From: Corynebacterium gerontici
GTDB taxonomy: Bacteria; Actinomycetota; Actinomycetes; Mycobacteriales; Mycobacteriaceae
Length of the DNA stretch: 64,000 bases
Direction: 5' to 3'
Assembly (NCBI RefSeq): GCF_003813985.1
Contig: NZ_CP033897.1
Coordinates: 1,798,001-1,862,000 of the forward strand
The notes under the pieces were generated by a model. It saw only the letters and a list, made by a program, of their open reading frames with translations. It was not told the DNA's origin and ran no database searches. Shown piece by piece: positions 8,843 to 16,891 of the stretch (within the stretch, counting starts at the first letter, position 1; each line of letters starts with the position of its first letter). A program made the position numbers and the translations under genes.

Positions 8843-9580
8843 TTAGCGGCGTGCTTGACGCATCTGCGCCTCGCGTGCACGCTTCGCCTGCAGCGCAGGA
8901 GGATCATCGCTGGTAATCGTGGCACCGGCGATGAAGCCACCGATGGCTCCAAAGAGGTGCGCCTGCCAGGACACGCCTTCATCGGTTGGCAGCACGCCCC
9001 AAATCAAACCGGAGTACGCAAAGGCCAGTACGATCCCGAGCACCACTTGCCCTGCGCTGCGGTTAAAAATGCCGCGAACCACCAGGTAGGCCAACCACCC
9101 ATAAATCAAACCCGAAGCACCGATGTGGGAGGTGCCAATGCCACCCACAAGCCAGGTGCCCAGGCCACTAACAACGCACACTATGCCGGTAACTTCCCAG
9201 TAAGCGCGATGTCCGCTTAAGCCGATGAGGAAGCAGAAGATTGCACCGGGGATGGAATTGGCAGCGATATGCGCCGAGGAGCCATGAATCAACGGGGCAG
9301 TGAAAATGTGCCAGATTGATGAGAGATCCAGCGGGTGCACACCGAAGTACGTCAGCGTTCCCCGGAACACGAAAACGTTGACCAGGTGCACGCTCCAAAT
9401 CACCACCAGGTAGCCAAAGGCGTACAGGAACCCTGCACCGACGTTCCCGGAAGTTTTCACAGGAGCCTGCTGTGGCATGCGCTGCGGCGGAAGGTGCTGT
9501 CCACCATAGGGATTCGGCTGCGCAACGCGCTGCATATTGGGGCGTTGGTTGGGTTGCGGGTACCCGGGATTCATACTCAT
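8843..9580 (-). CDS. Rhomboid-family intramembrane serine protease
   Basis: 245 residues. The first ~45 residues are a cytosolic Pro/Gln-rich linker (PNPYGGQHLPPQRMPQ), followed by about six membrane spans. The catalytic serine is in GASG (near residue 151) and the partner histidine in WQAHLFGAIGG (near 208); both are intact, and HGSSAHIAAN is the usual element for the oxyanion site. Substrates are unknown. It overlaps the P1 peptidase gene by 4 bases (ATGA) and corresponds by position to Rv1337. Confidence 0.93.
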   Translation of the reverse strand: MSMNPGYPQPNQRPNMQRVAQPNPYGGQHLPPQRMPQQAPVKTSGNVGAGFLYAFGYLVVIWSVHLVNVFVFRGTLTYFGVHPLDLSSIWHIFTAPLIHGSSAHIAANSIPGAIFCFLIGLSGHRAYWEVTGIVCVVSGLGTWLVGGIGTSHIGASGLIYGWLAYLVVRGIFNRSAGQVVLGIVLAFAYSGLIWGVLPTDEGVSWQAHLFGAIGGFIAGATITSDDPPALQAKRAREAQMRQARR

Positions 9581-10527
9581 AGTGCTTCCAAACGTAGTGA
9601 CTCGTAAGCGGGTAACCCAAAGCCTGGCCGTGCGCGACGCACGGCGTCCACGATCGCAGCCTGCACCACATCAGCGGCGGCGATGCATAATTGCTGCAAT
9701 TCTTGGGTGCTCACTCCGCTGGCGTCGCCGGTGGAAAGGCTAAAAAGCGTGTCTCCATCAAGTGGCGAGTGCGCAGGCTGGACGCCTCGGGCCAGACCGT
9801 CGTGTCCCACCATTGCGAGGCGCTTCGCCTGGGCTTGGGTGACGGGCGCGTCGGTGGCAATCACGCCGATGGTGGTGTTGAGTTTCGATTCCAAACCCTC
9901 AAGCTGTGCGTATTGCCCGGGATCAATGCCCGGCGCGGTTGGATCGCCGTAGAGCTTGCCGCTGGCTGGATCCACCACATGCCCAACTGGGTTTGCCACC
10001 ACGCCTGCAGCTATCCGCCACCGACCAACCTGCAGCGCCGCCTCACCGAATCCTCCGCGGAGTTTTCCCGCGGTGGCTGCCACACCAGCGCCAACATTGC
10101 TGTGCGCTCTATGTTCTGGCTTCCCGCTCAGTGCCTTGAGTGTTGCAGCGGCACCCTCGGCGGCTCCGGGGCGGCAAGCGGGATCGCCCACCAGCAGATC
10201 GAAAATTACTGCACCTGGCACGATGGGCACGATGGGGCCTTCTCGCTCGGGGCCGAGCACGGCAAAGCCAATGCCTTGCGCTTCCAGTTCTCGCATCGCT
10301 CCGTCAGCAGCCGCCAGCCCGTAGGCGGATCCGCCGCATAAGCAGATGGCCTGCACGCGCTCTACGGTGTTGTGAGCCTTCAGCAGGTCAGTCTCGCGGG
10401 TGCCGGGGCCTCCGCCGCGCACATCGACGGCAGCCACGGCGGCATCACGGGCCAGCACCACAGTGCATCCGGACGATTCCATGCTGGCGTGGCCGATGGA
10501 GATACCGGGGATCGTCGACAAGCTCAC
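9577..10527 (-). CDS. P1 family (DmpA-like) N-terminal-nucleophile aminopeptidase
   Basis: 316 residues. P1 enzymes self-cleave before an internal Ser/Thr that then becomes the nucleophile. Here NTTIGVIATDAPV near residue 222 is the probable cleavage region, with GGSAYGL and AHSNVGAGVAATAG upstream. Such enzymes cleave small or beta-amino peptides, but the natural substrate in corynebacteria is unknown. It lies between the DUF2017 gene (1-base overlap) and the rhomboid gene (4-base overlap), so these are translated together. In M. tuberculosis mec-cysO-cysM stand between the orthologues Rv1333 and Rv1337; they are absent here. Confidence 0.88.
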   Translation of the reverse strand: MSLSTIPGISIGHASMESSGCTVVLARDAAVAAVDVRGGGPGTRETDLLKAHNTVERVQAICLCGGSAYGLAAADGAMRELEAQGIGFAVLGPEREGPIVPIVPGAVIFDLLVGDPACRPGAAEGAAATLKALSGKPEHRAHSNVGAGVAATAGKLRGGFGEAALQVGRWRIAAGVVANPVGHVVDPASGKLYGDPTAPGIDPGQYAQLEGLESKLNTTIGVIATDAPVTQAQAKRLAMVGHDGLARGVQPAHSPLDGDTLFSLSTGDASGVSTQELQQLCIAAADVVQAAIVDAVRRARPGFGLPAYESLRLEAL

Positions 10528-11075
10528 TACTGCTCCAGGGGACCCATCATGGCGCTGAGCAGCGATTCCTGGTTATAGGCGAGCCATTCCACCAAGTTGA
10601 GGCGGTCACGGTCAGCATCGGGGTTCTCCGGCTCCGCCGAAAAGAGGTAGAGGCGCAGATCATTCAGTCCCGCAAGCCACTTGTGAGCATCGGCCTCACT
10701 GATGCTCACCATCACGGAGCCATCCGGGCCCAGAACGTCACCGATTGCGCGGAGGTTTTCCAGTTTGGCGCGGGTAATGTCCTGCTCGTGCAGGGATCGC
10801 AGGAGCGAATTATCGCCTTCGTATTCCTCATCGCCTTCGCGCTCAAAGTCCGGCAGAAGTCGGGCCAGCGAAGGATCCTCGGGGGCGTCTGTGTGCCCCT
10901 GGGCCATGCCGGTGAGCTCGGCAAGCTCGTCTTTGGGGGCGGATTGCGCCCGGCCTATCAGCGCCTCGCTCACCGTTGCGGCCAGATCGCCCAGCACTTC
11001 GCGTTCGATGGGCTCCAACACGGTTTCGTAGCGGGTACCGCGCAGTAGGGCCTTCTTTTTCTTCCACGGTTGCAT
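10527..11075 (-). CDS. DUF2017 protein (AosR-like)
   Basis: 182 residues, soluble and acidic. The N-terminal WKKKKALLRGTRYETVLEPIEREVL and the C-terminal LAYNQESLLSAMMGPLEQ are characteristic of DUF2017 proteins found next to clpS throughout actinobacteria. The M. tuberculosis member Rv1332 has been described as AosR, an oxidative-stress-responsive partner of a sigma factor; that role may not hold here. The gene begins 3 bases after clpS ends, so the two are one transcript. Confidence 0.88.
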   Translation of the reverse strand: MQPWKKKKALLRGTRYETVLEPIEREVLGDLAATVSEALIGRAQSAPKDELAELTGMAQGHTDAPEDPSLARLLPDFEREGDEEYEGDNSLLRSLHEQDITRAKLENLRAIGDVLGPDGSVMVSISEADAHKWLAGLNDLRLYLFSAEPENPDADRDRLNLVEWLAYNQESLLSAMMGPLEQ

Positions 11076-11078
11076 CCA

Positions 11079-11435
11079 TTAACCCCCTTGCTGCATGGTC
11101 GCCCAAAGGCCGGCTGTGTGCAGCTTCTTCACATCAGCTTCGACCTTGTCTTTTTCACCAGAAGACACCACCGCTTTGCCTTCCGTGTGCACCTGCTGCA
11201 TCAGCTCGATCGCGCGTTTTTTGGAAAAGCCCAGGATGGTCTGGAAAACGTACACCACGTAGCTCATGAGGTTCACCGGATCGTCCCACACAATGCACAT
11301 CCACGGCAGGTTTTCTTTGGCGGCGACATCGACAGCCAAAGCCTCATCTAATTCCGGTGTTGCCATTGGTGAACTCATCGCGCGGATTTCGGCGCGTTCG
11401 AGCGCATCGTGAGATGCAAGTGGTGCAGACATCAT
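11079..11435 (-). CDS. clpS: ClpS adaptor of the ClpAP/ClpCP protease
   Basis: 118 residues. ClpS delivers N-degron substrates to ClpC/ClpA. The core [23 protein letters not shown] holds the conserved DDP and the substrate pocket; [23 protein letters not shown] follows. The start is uncertain: ATG 11435 (or the adjacent ATG 11432) is favoured by TAGGCT at 11447-11442, while ATG 11378 ([10 protein letters not shown]) would give a more usual ~99-residue protein but has neither SD nor -10 box. It is divergent from pncB, with promoters packed in about 50 bases. Confidence 0.92.
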   Translation of the reverse strand: MMSAPLASHDALERAEIRAMSSPMATPELDEALAVDVAAKENLPWMCIVWDDPVNLMSYVVYVFQTILGFSKKRAIELMQQVHTEGKAVVSSGEKDKVEADVKKLHTAGLWATMQQGG

Positions 11436-11441
11436 GCCACT

Positions 11442-11447
11442 AGCCTA
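11442..11447 (-). promoter_or_regulatory. -10 box TAGGCT for the clpS unit
   Basis: Six bases before ATG 11435 and nine before ATG 11432; overlaps the region from which pncB is read on the other strand. Confidence 0.4.
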
Positions 11448-11472
11448 CCCACCCGGCCTCGGGTCATGGGGC

Positions 11473-11478
11473 TACACT
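11473..11478 (+). promoter_or_regulatory. -10 box TACACT for pncB
   Basis: Eight bases before GTG 11487, which lacks an SD sequence. Confidence 0.55.
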
Positions 11479-11486
11479 TGGATGCC

Positions 11487-12797
11487 GTGACTTCTCAACA
11501 ATCCACCGCACTGCTCACCGACATGTACGAGCTGACGATGCTGCAATCGGCGCTTGCCGACGGCACCGCCTCCAAGCAATGCACGTTTGAAGTATTTTCC
11601 AGGCGCCTTCCCAATGAACGCCGCTACGGAGTGGTTGCGGGCACGGCGCGCGTACTCGATGCGGTTCGCGCCTTCCGTTTCAGCGAGGAACAGCTTGCCT
11701 CGCTGAGCTTCTTAGACGAGCGAACCATCGATTTCCTGCGAAACTATGAGTTCCGCGGCAATATCGATGGCTACCGCGAGGGAGAGCTCTATTTCCCGCA
11801 TTCTCCCCTGCTCACGGTGCGCGGCACCTTCGCGGAGTGCGTTATCTTAGAAACCGTGATCCTTTCGATCATGAACGCCGACTCCGCCATCGCTTCGGCG
11901 GCAGCCCGCATGGTCACCGCCGCTGATGGTCGCCCGATTTTCGAAATGGGCTCGCGCCGCACGCATGAGCAGGCAGCCGTCACCGCCGCCCGCGCAGCCT
12001 ACCTGGCTGGCTTTGTCTCCACCTCAAACTTGGAGGCCGTGTATCGCTACGGCATTCCCGGCACCGGCACCGCCGCCCACGCTTGGACCCTGCTGCACAT
12101 CAATGACGACGGCACCCCCAACGAGGACGCAGCGTTTCGCAGCCAGATCGACACCTTAGGTATCGGTACCACCCTGCTGGTGGATACCTATGACATCTCC
12201 CAGGGCGTTCGTAATGCCATCGATGTAGCAGGCCCGGAACTCGGGGCTGTGCGCATTGATTCCGGCGATCTTGGCGTGATGACCACAAAGGTTCGCCAGG
12301 AACTCGATGATTTAGGCGCCCACAACACCCGCATCGTGGTGAGCTCTGACTTGGATGAATACGCCATCGCCGGGTTGCGCGGTAACCCCGTGGACGCTTT
12401 CGGCGTTGGCACCTCCGTGGTCACCGGTTCCGGCGCCCCGACTGCCGGCATGGTGTACAAGTTGGTGGAGGTTGAAGGTCACCCCGTGGCCAAGCGCTCG
12501 CGGGGCAAGCAAATGACCGGCGGTACAAAGAAGGCCGTGCGCACACACCGCGCCACCGGCACCGCCGTGGAGGAAATCGTCTTTCCGTTTGATCACGACG
12601 CCCCGAAGATCGGCCAGCTCACTTCTTATGAACTCACCGTCCCGCTCATGCGCTCCGGCGAAGTAGTCGAGGGCCTGCCCACGCTTGAGGAATCGCGCGC
12701 ATATCTGGCACGCCAATTGGTCACCCTGCCGTGGGAGGGGTTGGCATTGTCGAAGGACGAGCCGGTGCTGTCTACTCGCTTCGTGGGCTTCGAGTAA
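11487..12797 (+). CDS. pncB: Nicotinate phosphoribosyltransferase
   Basis: 436 residues. It joins nicotinate to PRPP for NAD salvage. Visible are the opening LLTDMYELTML, FEMGSRRTHEQAA with the catalytic region, and the PRPP-binding VRIDSGDLG and VVSSDLDEYAI segments. A GTG start at 11487 is chosen over longer in-frame starts because of the leaderless -10 box. dinG begins on the base after the stop, so the pair is co-transcribed, as Rv1330c/Rv1329c. It complements NH3-dependent NAD synthetase nadE further along the window. Confidence 0.95.
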   Translation: MTSQQSTALLTDMYELTMLQSALADGTASKQCTFEVFSRRLPNERRYGVVAGTARVLDAVRAFRFSEEQLASLSFLDERTIDFLRNYEFRGNIDGYREGELYFPHSPLLTVRGTFAECVILETVILSIMNADSAIASAAARMVTAADGRPIFEMGSRRTHEQAAVTAARAAYLAGFVSTSNLEAVYRYGIPGTGTAAHAWTLLHINDDGTPNEDAAFRSQIDTLGIGTTLLVDTYDISQGVRNAIDVAGPELGAVRIDSGDLGVMTTKVRQELDDLGAHNTRIVVSSDLDEYAIAGLRGNPVDAFGVGTSVVTGSGAPTAGMVYKLVEVEGHPVAKRSRGKQMTGGTKKAVRTHRATGTAVEEIVFPFDHDAPKIGQLTSYELTVPLMRSGEVVEGLPTLEESRAYLARQLVTLPWEGLALSKDEPVLSTRFVGFE

Positions 12798-14753
12798 ATG
12801 GAGGCGGTGCCGGCAACGTCAAAGCTTCTCGACGCCGCCGTGGACGCCCTCGGCGGTGCCCGGCGCGAGAATCAAGCGCGCATGGCACAGGCGGTCACCA
12901 AGGCGCTGGAGACGCAACGCCACTTGGCGGTGCAGGCCGGAACCGGCACCGGTAAGTCCTTGGCCTACCTGGTTCCGGCGATTCGCCATGCCCAGGCCAC
13001 GGACACCACGGTGATTGTTTCCACCGCCACGATCGCTCTGCAACGCCAGTTGGTGGGCCGCGATCTTCCACGGCTCGCCGACGCCCTTGAGCCGCTGCTG
13101 GAACGCCGCCCGACCTTCGCCATCATGAAGGGCCGCTCGAATTACCTCTGCCAGAACAAGATCGGCGTTGAGGAACCTGAAGACACCCTCATGGATGAGG
13201 GCGATCTGACGTGGATGGGACGCCATGTTGCGCGCCTGCACGAATGGGCCAACGACACGGAGACTGGCGACCGCGATGACTTAGAACCCGGCGTGCCTGA
13301 CCTGGCGTGGCGAGCAGTGAGCGTAACCGCTCGCGAATGCGTTGGGGCCTCCCGCTGCCCGCACGGTGATACCTGCTTTGCCGAGGCTGCCCGCAAGAAG
13401 GCGCACGACGCTGACGTGATCGTCACCAACCATGCCTTGCTGGCCATCGACGCACTATCCGAGGCGCAAATCTTGCCTGAGCATGAGGTGGTGATCATCG
13501 ACGAGGCGCACGAGCTCGACGGGCGCATCACCGCCGTTGCCACCAACGAGATCGGCGTGACCACGCTGACGCTTTCCGCCAATCGCGCCACCAAGCTCGG
13601 CGCGGAGCAGCGCTCCAAGGAGCTGAAGCAAGTGGCCAATGAGTGGGAACAGGAGATGCTCGACATTGAAGCAGGTCGCATCACTGAACTCCCCGAAGCG
13701 CTGAAATCTCAACTTGAGGCCGTCCGCAATGCACTGTGGCGCCTGAAGGAGGCCATCGCGCAAAGCCCCGACGGTGAACAGACGAACGCCCCCGAACGTT
13801 TTGCCGAGCGCCTGGCGCTCAACAATCACCTGGTTGACCAGCACGATTCCGTGGTGCGCATCCTCGAGGTTTTTGAGGAATCAGATCCCTCCAAGCACGA
13901 GGACGTGGTGTGGGTGCATCACGACGATCGCCGCGGCACCCATATCAAGGTCGCACCACTGTCCGTGGCGGGACTCTTACATACCCGCCTCTTTGGCGAG
14001 AACACCTGCGTACTCACTTCCGCCACCTTGGCCATTGGCGGCAACTTCAAGGCTATGGCCGCTGCCTGGGGCATGCCAACGGGAAGCTTCGACGCCATGG
14101 ATGTGGGCTCGCCTTTCGATCCAGCCAAGAAGGGCATCCTCTACACACCCACGCACCTACCGGAACCTGGTCGTGACGGTTTGGATGAAACGTGGCTGGA
14201 TGAGATCGCCGAGCTGATCTTGGCTACGGGCGGACGCACTCTTGGGTTGTTTTCCTCCAAGCGCGCCGCTGTGCAAGCCGCCGAGGCCATGCGCACCCGC
14301 CTGCCCTTCGAGGTGTTCTGCCAGGGCGATGACTCCACCAGCACCTTGATCCAGAATTTCGCCAACAACCACAACGCCTGCCTTTTTGGCACGCTCACAC
14401 TCTGGCAAGGCGTGGACGTTCCAGGCCCCTCGTGCTCCCTGGTGATCATCGACCGCATCCCCTTCCCCCGCCCCGACGATCCCCTACTCCAGGCCCGCAA
14501 GATCGCCGCCGACGCCGAAGGCCGCAATGGCTTCATGGAAGTAGCAGCAACCCACGCCGCGCTGCTCATGGCGCAGGGTGCTGGGCGCCTGCTGCGCAGC
14601 GTGGACGATCGCGGTGTGGTGGCGGTGCTGGACAAGCGCATGGTGGAAAAACGCTACGGAGGCTTCCTGCACTCCTCCCTGCCGCAGTTCTGGCGCACAT
14701 CCGATCCCGCGACAGTGCGAGGGGCACTTAAACGCCTGGTGGCCGAGGCCTAA
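12798..14753 (+). CDS. dinG: DinG/XPD-type Fe-S ATP-dependent DNA helicase
   Basis: 651 residues. Walker A AGTGTGKS is at residues 47-54 and the DEAH box (IIDEAHEL) near 233. Four cysteines between them (YLCQNK, ARECVGASRCPHGDTCF) fit the XPD-type iron-sulfur cluster. Motifs of the second RecA domain (VLTSATLA, GTLTLWQGVDVPG, QGAGRLLRS) are present, so it should be active. DinG enzymes unwind DNA 5'-3' and resolve R-loops or G4 structures at stalled forks. Its ATG directly follows the pncB stop. Confidence 0.93.
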   Translation: MEAVPATSKLLDAAVDALGGARRENQARMAQAVTKALETQRHLAVQAGTGTGKSLAYLVPAIRHAQATDTTVIVSTATIALQRQLVGRDLPRLADALEPLLERRPTFAIMKGRSNYLCQNKIGVEEPEDTLMDEGDLTWMGRHVARLHEWANDTETGDRDDLEPGVPDLAWRAVSVTARECVGASRCPHGDTCFAEAARKKAHDADVIVTNHALLAIDALSEAQILPEHEVVIIDEAHELDGRITAVATNEIGVTTLTLSANRATKLGAEQRSKELKQVANEWEQEMLDIEAGRITELPEALKSQLEAVRNALWRLKEAIAQSPDGEQTNAPERFAERLALNNHLVDQHDSVVRILEVFEESDPSKHEDVVWVHHDDRRGTHIKVAPLSVAGLLHTRLFGENTCVLTSATLAIGGNFKAMAAAWGMPTGSFDAMDVGSPFDPAKKGILYTPTHLPEPGRDGLDETWLDEIAELILATGGRTLGLFSSKRAAVQAAEAMRTRLPFEVFCQGDDSTSTLIQNFANNHNACLFGTLTLWQGVDVPGPSCSLVIIDRIPFPRPDDPLLQARKIAADAEGRNGFMEVAATHAALLMAQGAGRLLRSVDDRGVVAVLDKRMVEKRYGGFLHSSLPQFWRTSDPATVRGALKRLVAEA

Positions 14754-14757
14754 GTGC

Positions 14758-15504
14758 TCACACGCTACGCAGTAATACGCACACGGTGGCGGTGTCCGGC
14801 TCTACCTCGGTGAACCCAGCATCAACGACGGTAATCGCGTTGGGGTGTTTGCGGTGTTCGTCGAAAAGCCCCTTTTCCACCTCCCGTACCTGCAGTGGGA
14901 AGCTTTTCGACGCCCACCCGCGCGCCCATTCCACGCTCTGGTGCCCGGCGAACAACATCGAGGCATGCCCCACCTGCGCGGCAACTTTGCCGGCGCTCAT
15001 GCCAAGGGAGGCGTTCACAAAGAGCACCACGCCCGGGCGCATTGGCCCAGGTTCTTCGAGCGGAAGGTCCGTTCCGGCGATTTGCAGCTTGGATAGCTCG
15101 CGCGGGACCTCGTGCACGGCACTGGGGATGAAGGCGCGCGCTGTGTCGTCGATAGTCACGCCAGGCAAAGCCTGCACTTGATCCCAGGCAGCATTGCGGG
15201 CGCGGCGAGTGACTTTGCGGATGCGATGGCGATACCAGGTATCGATGGCGCGAGCGAAGTAGCCGTGCTCTGGATCCTCAAAGTCGGCTCCGGCACGTTC
15301 ATCCAAGCACACCGCCACCGCTGCACGAGCTGCGGCTTCCAAAAGGTGGTGGCGTTGCGGTGGCTGCTGCTTCGGGATGTGTAGAGCAATCTGCATCGCC
15401 TGAATCGTCGAAGGATCCGCGGCATCCTCCGGATCGCGTTCCCAGGAGCGCCCCTCCACCGCCTGAGCAAGACGCTCGTGCGCTATGGCGAACAAGTCAG
15501 TCAT
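14758..15504 (-). CDS. Two-domain protein with C-terminal PTH2-type peptidyl-tRNA hydrolase domain
   Basis: 248 residues. The C-terminal ~120 residues match peptidyl-tRNA hydrolase 2: LFVNASLGMSAGKVAAQVGHASM followed by VVDAGFTEVEPDTATVCVLL. The N-terminal ~125 residues (MTDLFAIAHERLAQAVEG...) form an alpha-rich domain I do not recognise. Bacterial PTH is usually the unrelated Pth1, so this actinobacterial PTH2-like protein may have another substrate. The start at 15504 overlaps the serB end by 8 bases (ATGACTGA), implying coupled translation; longer starts inside serB are rejected. Two copies of the 11-base repeat in opposite orientation lie inside the gene. Confidence 0.85.
   Translation of the reverse strand: MTDLFAIAHERLAQAVEGRSWERDPEDAADPSTIQAMQIALHIPKQQPPQRHHLLEAAARAAVAVCLDERAGADFEDPEHGYFARAIDTWYRHRIRKVTRRARNAAWDQVQALPGVTIDDTARAFIPSAVHEVPRELSKLQIAGTDLPLEEPGPMRPGVVLFVNASLGMSAGKVAAQVGHASMLFAGHQSVEWARGWASKSFPLQVREVEKGLFDEHRKHPNAITVVDAGFTEVEPDTATVCVLLRSV
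14859..14869 (-). repeat. GCTTTTCGACG motif, copy 4
   Basis: In the PTH2-like gene, sense direction, encoding G-L-F-D-E. With copy 5 it forms an 11-base inverted repeat separated by 32 bases. Confidence 0.7.
14902..14912 (+). repeat. GCTTTTCGACG motif, copy 5
   Basis: Antisense within the PTH2-like gene (coding strand A-S-K-S); inverted partner of copy 4. Confidence 0.7.
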
Positions 15505-16765
15505 CCAGGGGTTTCCTGTGCGTCTGGCCATGTGCGGCTTCTTGGAGCGCGTCGATTTCGGTGCGGGGAATGCCGAGCATGTGCACGACCTCATCGAGGA
15601 AGGGCGAATTCACAGAAGCGTCCGCCACATTGCGCAGAGCGGGTTTCGCATTGAACGCGATGCCCAAGCCAGCGGCGGAGATCATGTCAATGTCATTCGC
15701 TCCATCACCCACGGCCACTGTCTGAGACAATTCCAGCCCCGAATCTGCGGCGAACTCGCGCAAGAACTCTTCCTTGGCGGCACGGTCCACCACCTTGCCG
15801 ATCACGCGGCCGGTGAGCTTTCCTTCTTCAATCTCCAGGGTGTTAGCGCGCACATAGTCCAAGCCCAACTCTTCGGCGAGGCCTTCGAGCACCTGAATGA
15901 AACCGCCGGACACCACAGCCGTTCTATAACCCACTTGCTGCAAGGTGCGGATCGTCGTGCGTGCGCCGGGGGTGAGCACAATGTCGCGGGCGACCTCATC
16001 AATCACGGATGCATCCAAACCGGCCAACGCCTTCACTCGCTCGCGAAGGGACTCCTCGAAGTCCAACTCGCCGCGCATCGCGCGTTCGGTGACCTCGGCT
16101 ACCTCTGCCTCGCGGCCGGCGTGGGCCGCCAGCATCTCAATAACTTCACCGGTGATGAGCGTGGAATCGCAATCGAAGCAGATCAGGCGCTTGGAGCGTC
16201 GCTGGAGTCCGTCACGCTCGATGGCGATGTCGACTCCTAACTCTTGGGTAAGCGCCGCCAATGCCTTTCGCAATGGGATTGCCCCGCCCGGCTTGGGATT
16301 CGGCACCGTCAGTTTCAATTCAAGGCCGGTGACGGGATAGTCGGCGATGCCCCGGATCGTGTCGATATTCGCACCATAATCCGCGAGCGTCTGACCAATG
16401 CGTGAAATGGCGGTGGCCGACACCGGGTTACCCAGCACCACCAAAACGTGGGTGGAGCGCGGACGTGAATACTCGGGCTGCTCGGGCAGCTCCACCGTCA
16501 CCTTGAGGTGCGCGGTGTTGAGGGAATCCCGCAACCCTTGGAGAATGTTCTCTCGGTCTTCCGCCTTGATGCCCACAAAGCCTGCGAGGTTGAGGTACCC
16601 GCGGAATTGGGATTGCTCCACGTCGAGCACCTGCACCTCCCTGGCTGCGAGAACACGGAAGATCGATGCGGTGAGACCGGGGCGATCTTCACCAGAGACG
16701 GTGATGACGGCGGGGCTGAGGCCTTCCCGAAGGCCGACTGTTGGTTGCGTTTGCACGCGTTGCAT
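15497..16765 (-). CDS. serB: Phosphoserine phosphatase with tandem ACT domains
   Basis: 422 residues. It catalyses the last step of serine synthesis. Two N-terminal ACT regions (about residues 15-90 and 105-180; SGEDRPGLTASIFRVL) probably sense serine. The HAD domain starts with the catalytic FDCDSTLI near residue 196, with VVSGGFI and the metal-binding VAVGDGANDIDM later. The length agrees with mycobacterial SerB2. It overlaps the downstream PTH2-like gene by 8 bases and precedes ctaD's terminator. Confidence 0.94.
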   Translation of the reverse strand: MQRVQTQPTVGLREGLSPAVITVSGEDRPGLTASIFRVLAAREVQVLDVEQSQFRGYLNLAGFVGIKAEDRENILQGLRDSLNTAHLKVTVELPEQPEYSRPRSTHVLVVLGNPVSATAISRIGQTLADYGANIDTIRGIADYPVTGLELKLTVPNPKPGGAIPLRKALAALTQELGVDIAIERDGLQRRSKRLICFDCDSTLITGEVIEMLAAHAGREAEVAEVTERAMRGELDFEESLRERVKALAGLDASVIDEVARDIVLTPGARTTIRTLQQVGYRTAVVSGGFIQVLEGLAEELGLDYVRANTLEIEEGKLTGRVIGKVVDRAAKEEFLREFAADSGLELSQTVAVGDGANDIDMISAAGLGIAFNAKPALRNVADASVNSPFLDEVVHMLGIPRTEIDALQEAAHGQTHRKPLDD

Positions 16766-16826
16766 TGTCTCATGTGTGCCACGGCGTTGCCCTCTTTGTG
16801 GGGTAAGGAGGGACTCAGCACAGCAA

Positions 16827-16856
16827 AAACCGCGATCGCTTTCACGATCGCGGTTT
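16827..16856 (-). terminator. Terminator of ctaD
   Basis: A 12-base perfect stem (AAACCGCGATCG with its complement), 6-base loop; on the minus strand a TTTTT run closes the stem. Confidence 0.85.
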
Positions 16857-16891
16857 CAAGCCAGGATTATTGCGTTCCTCAGCTCAGCGGC

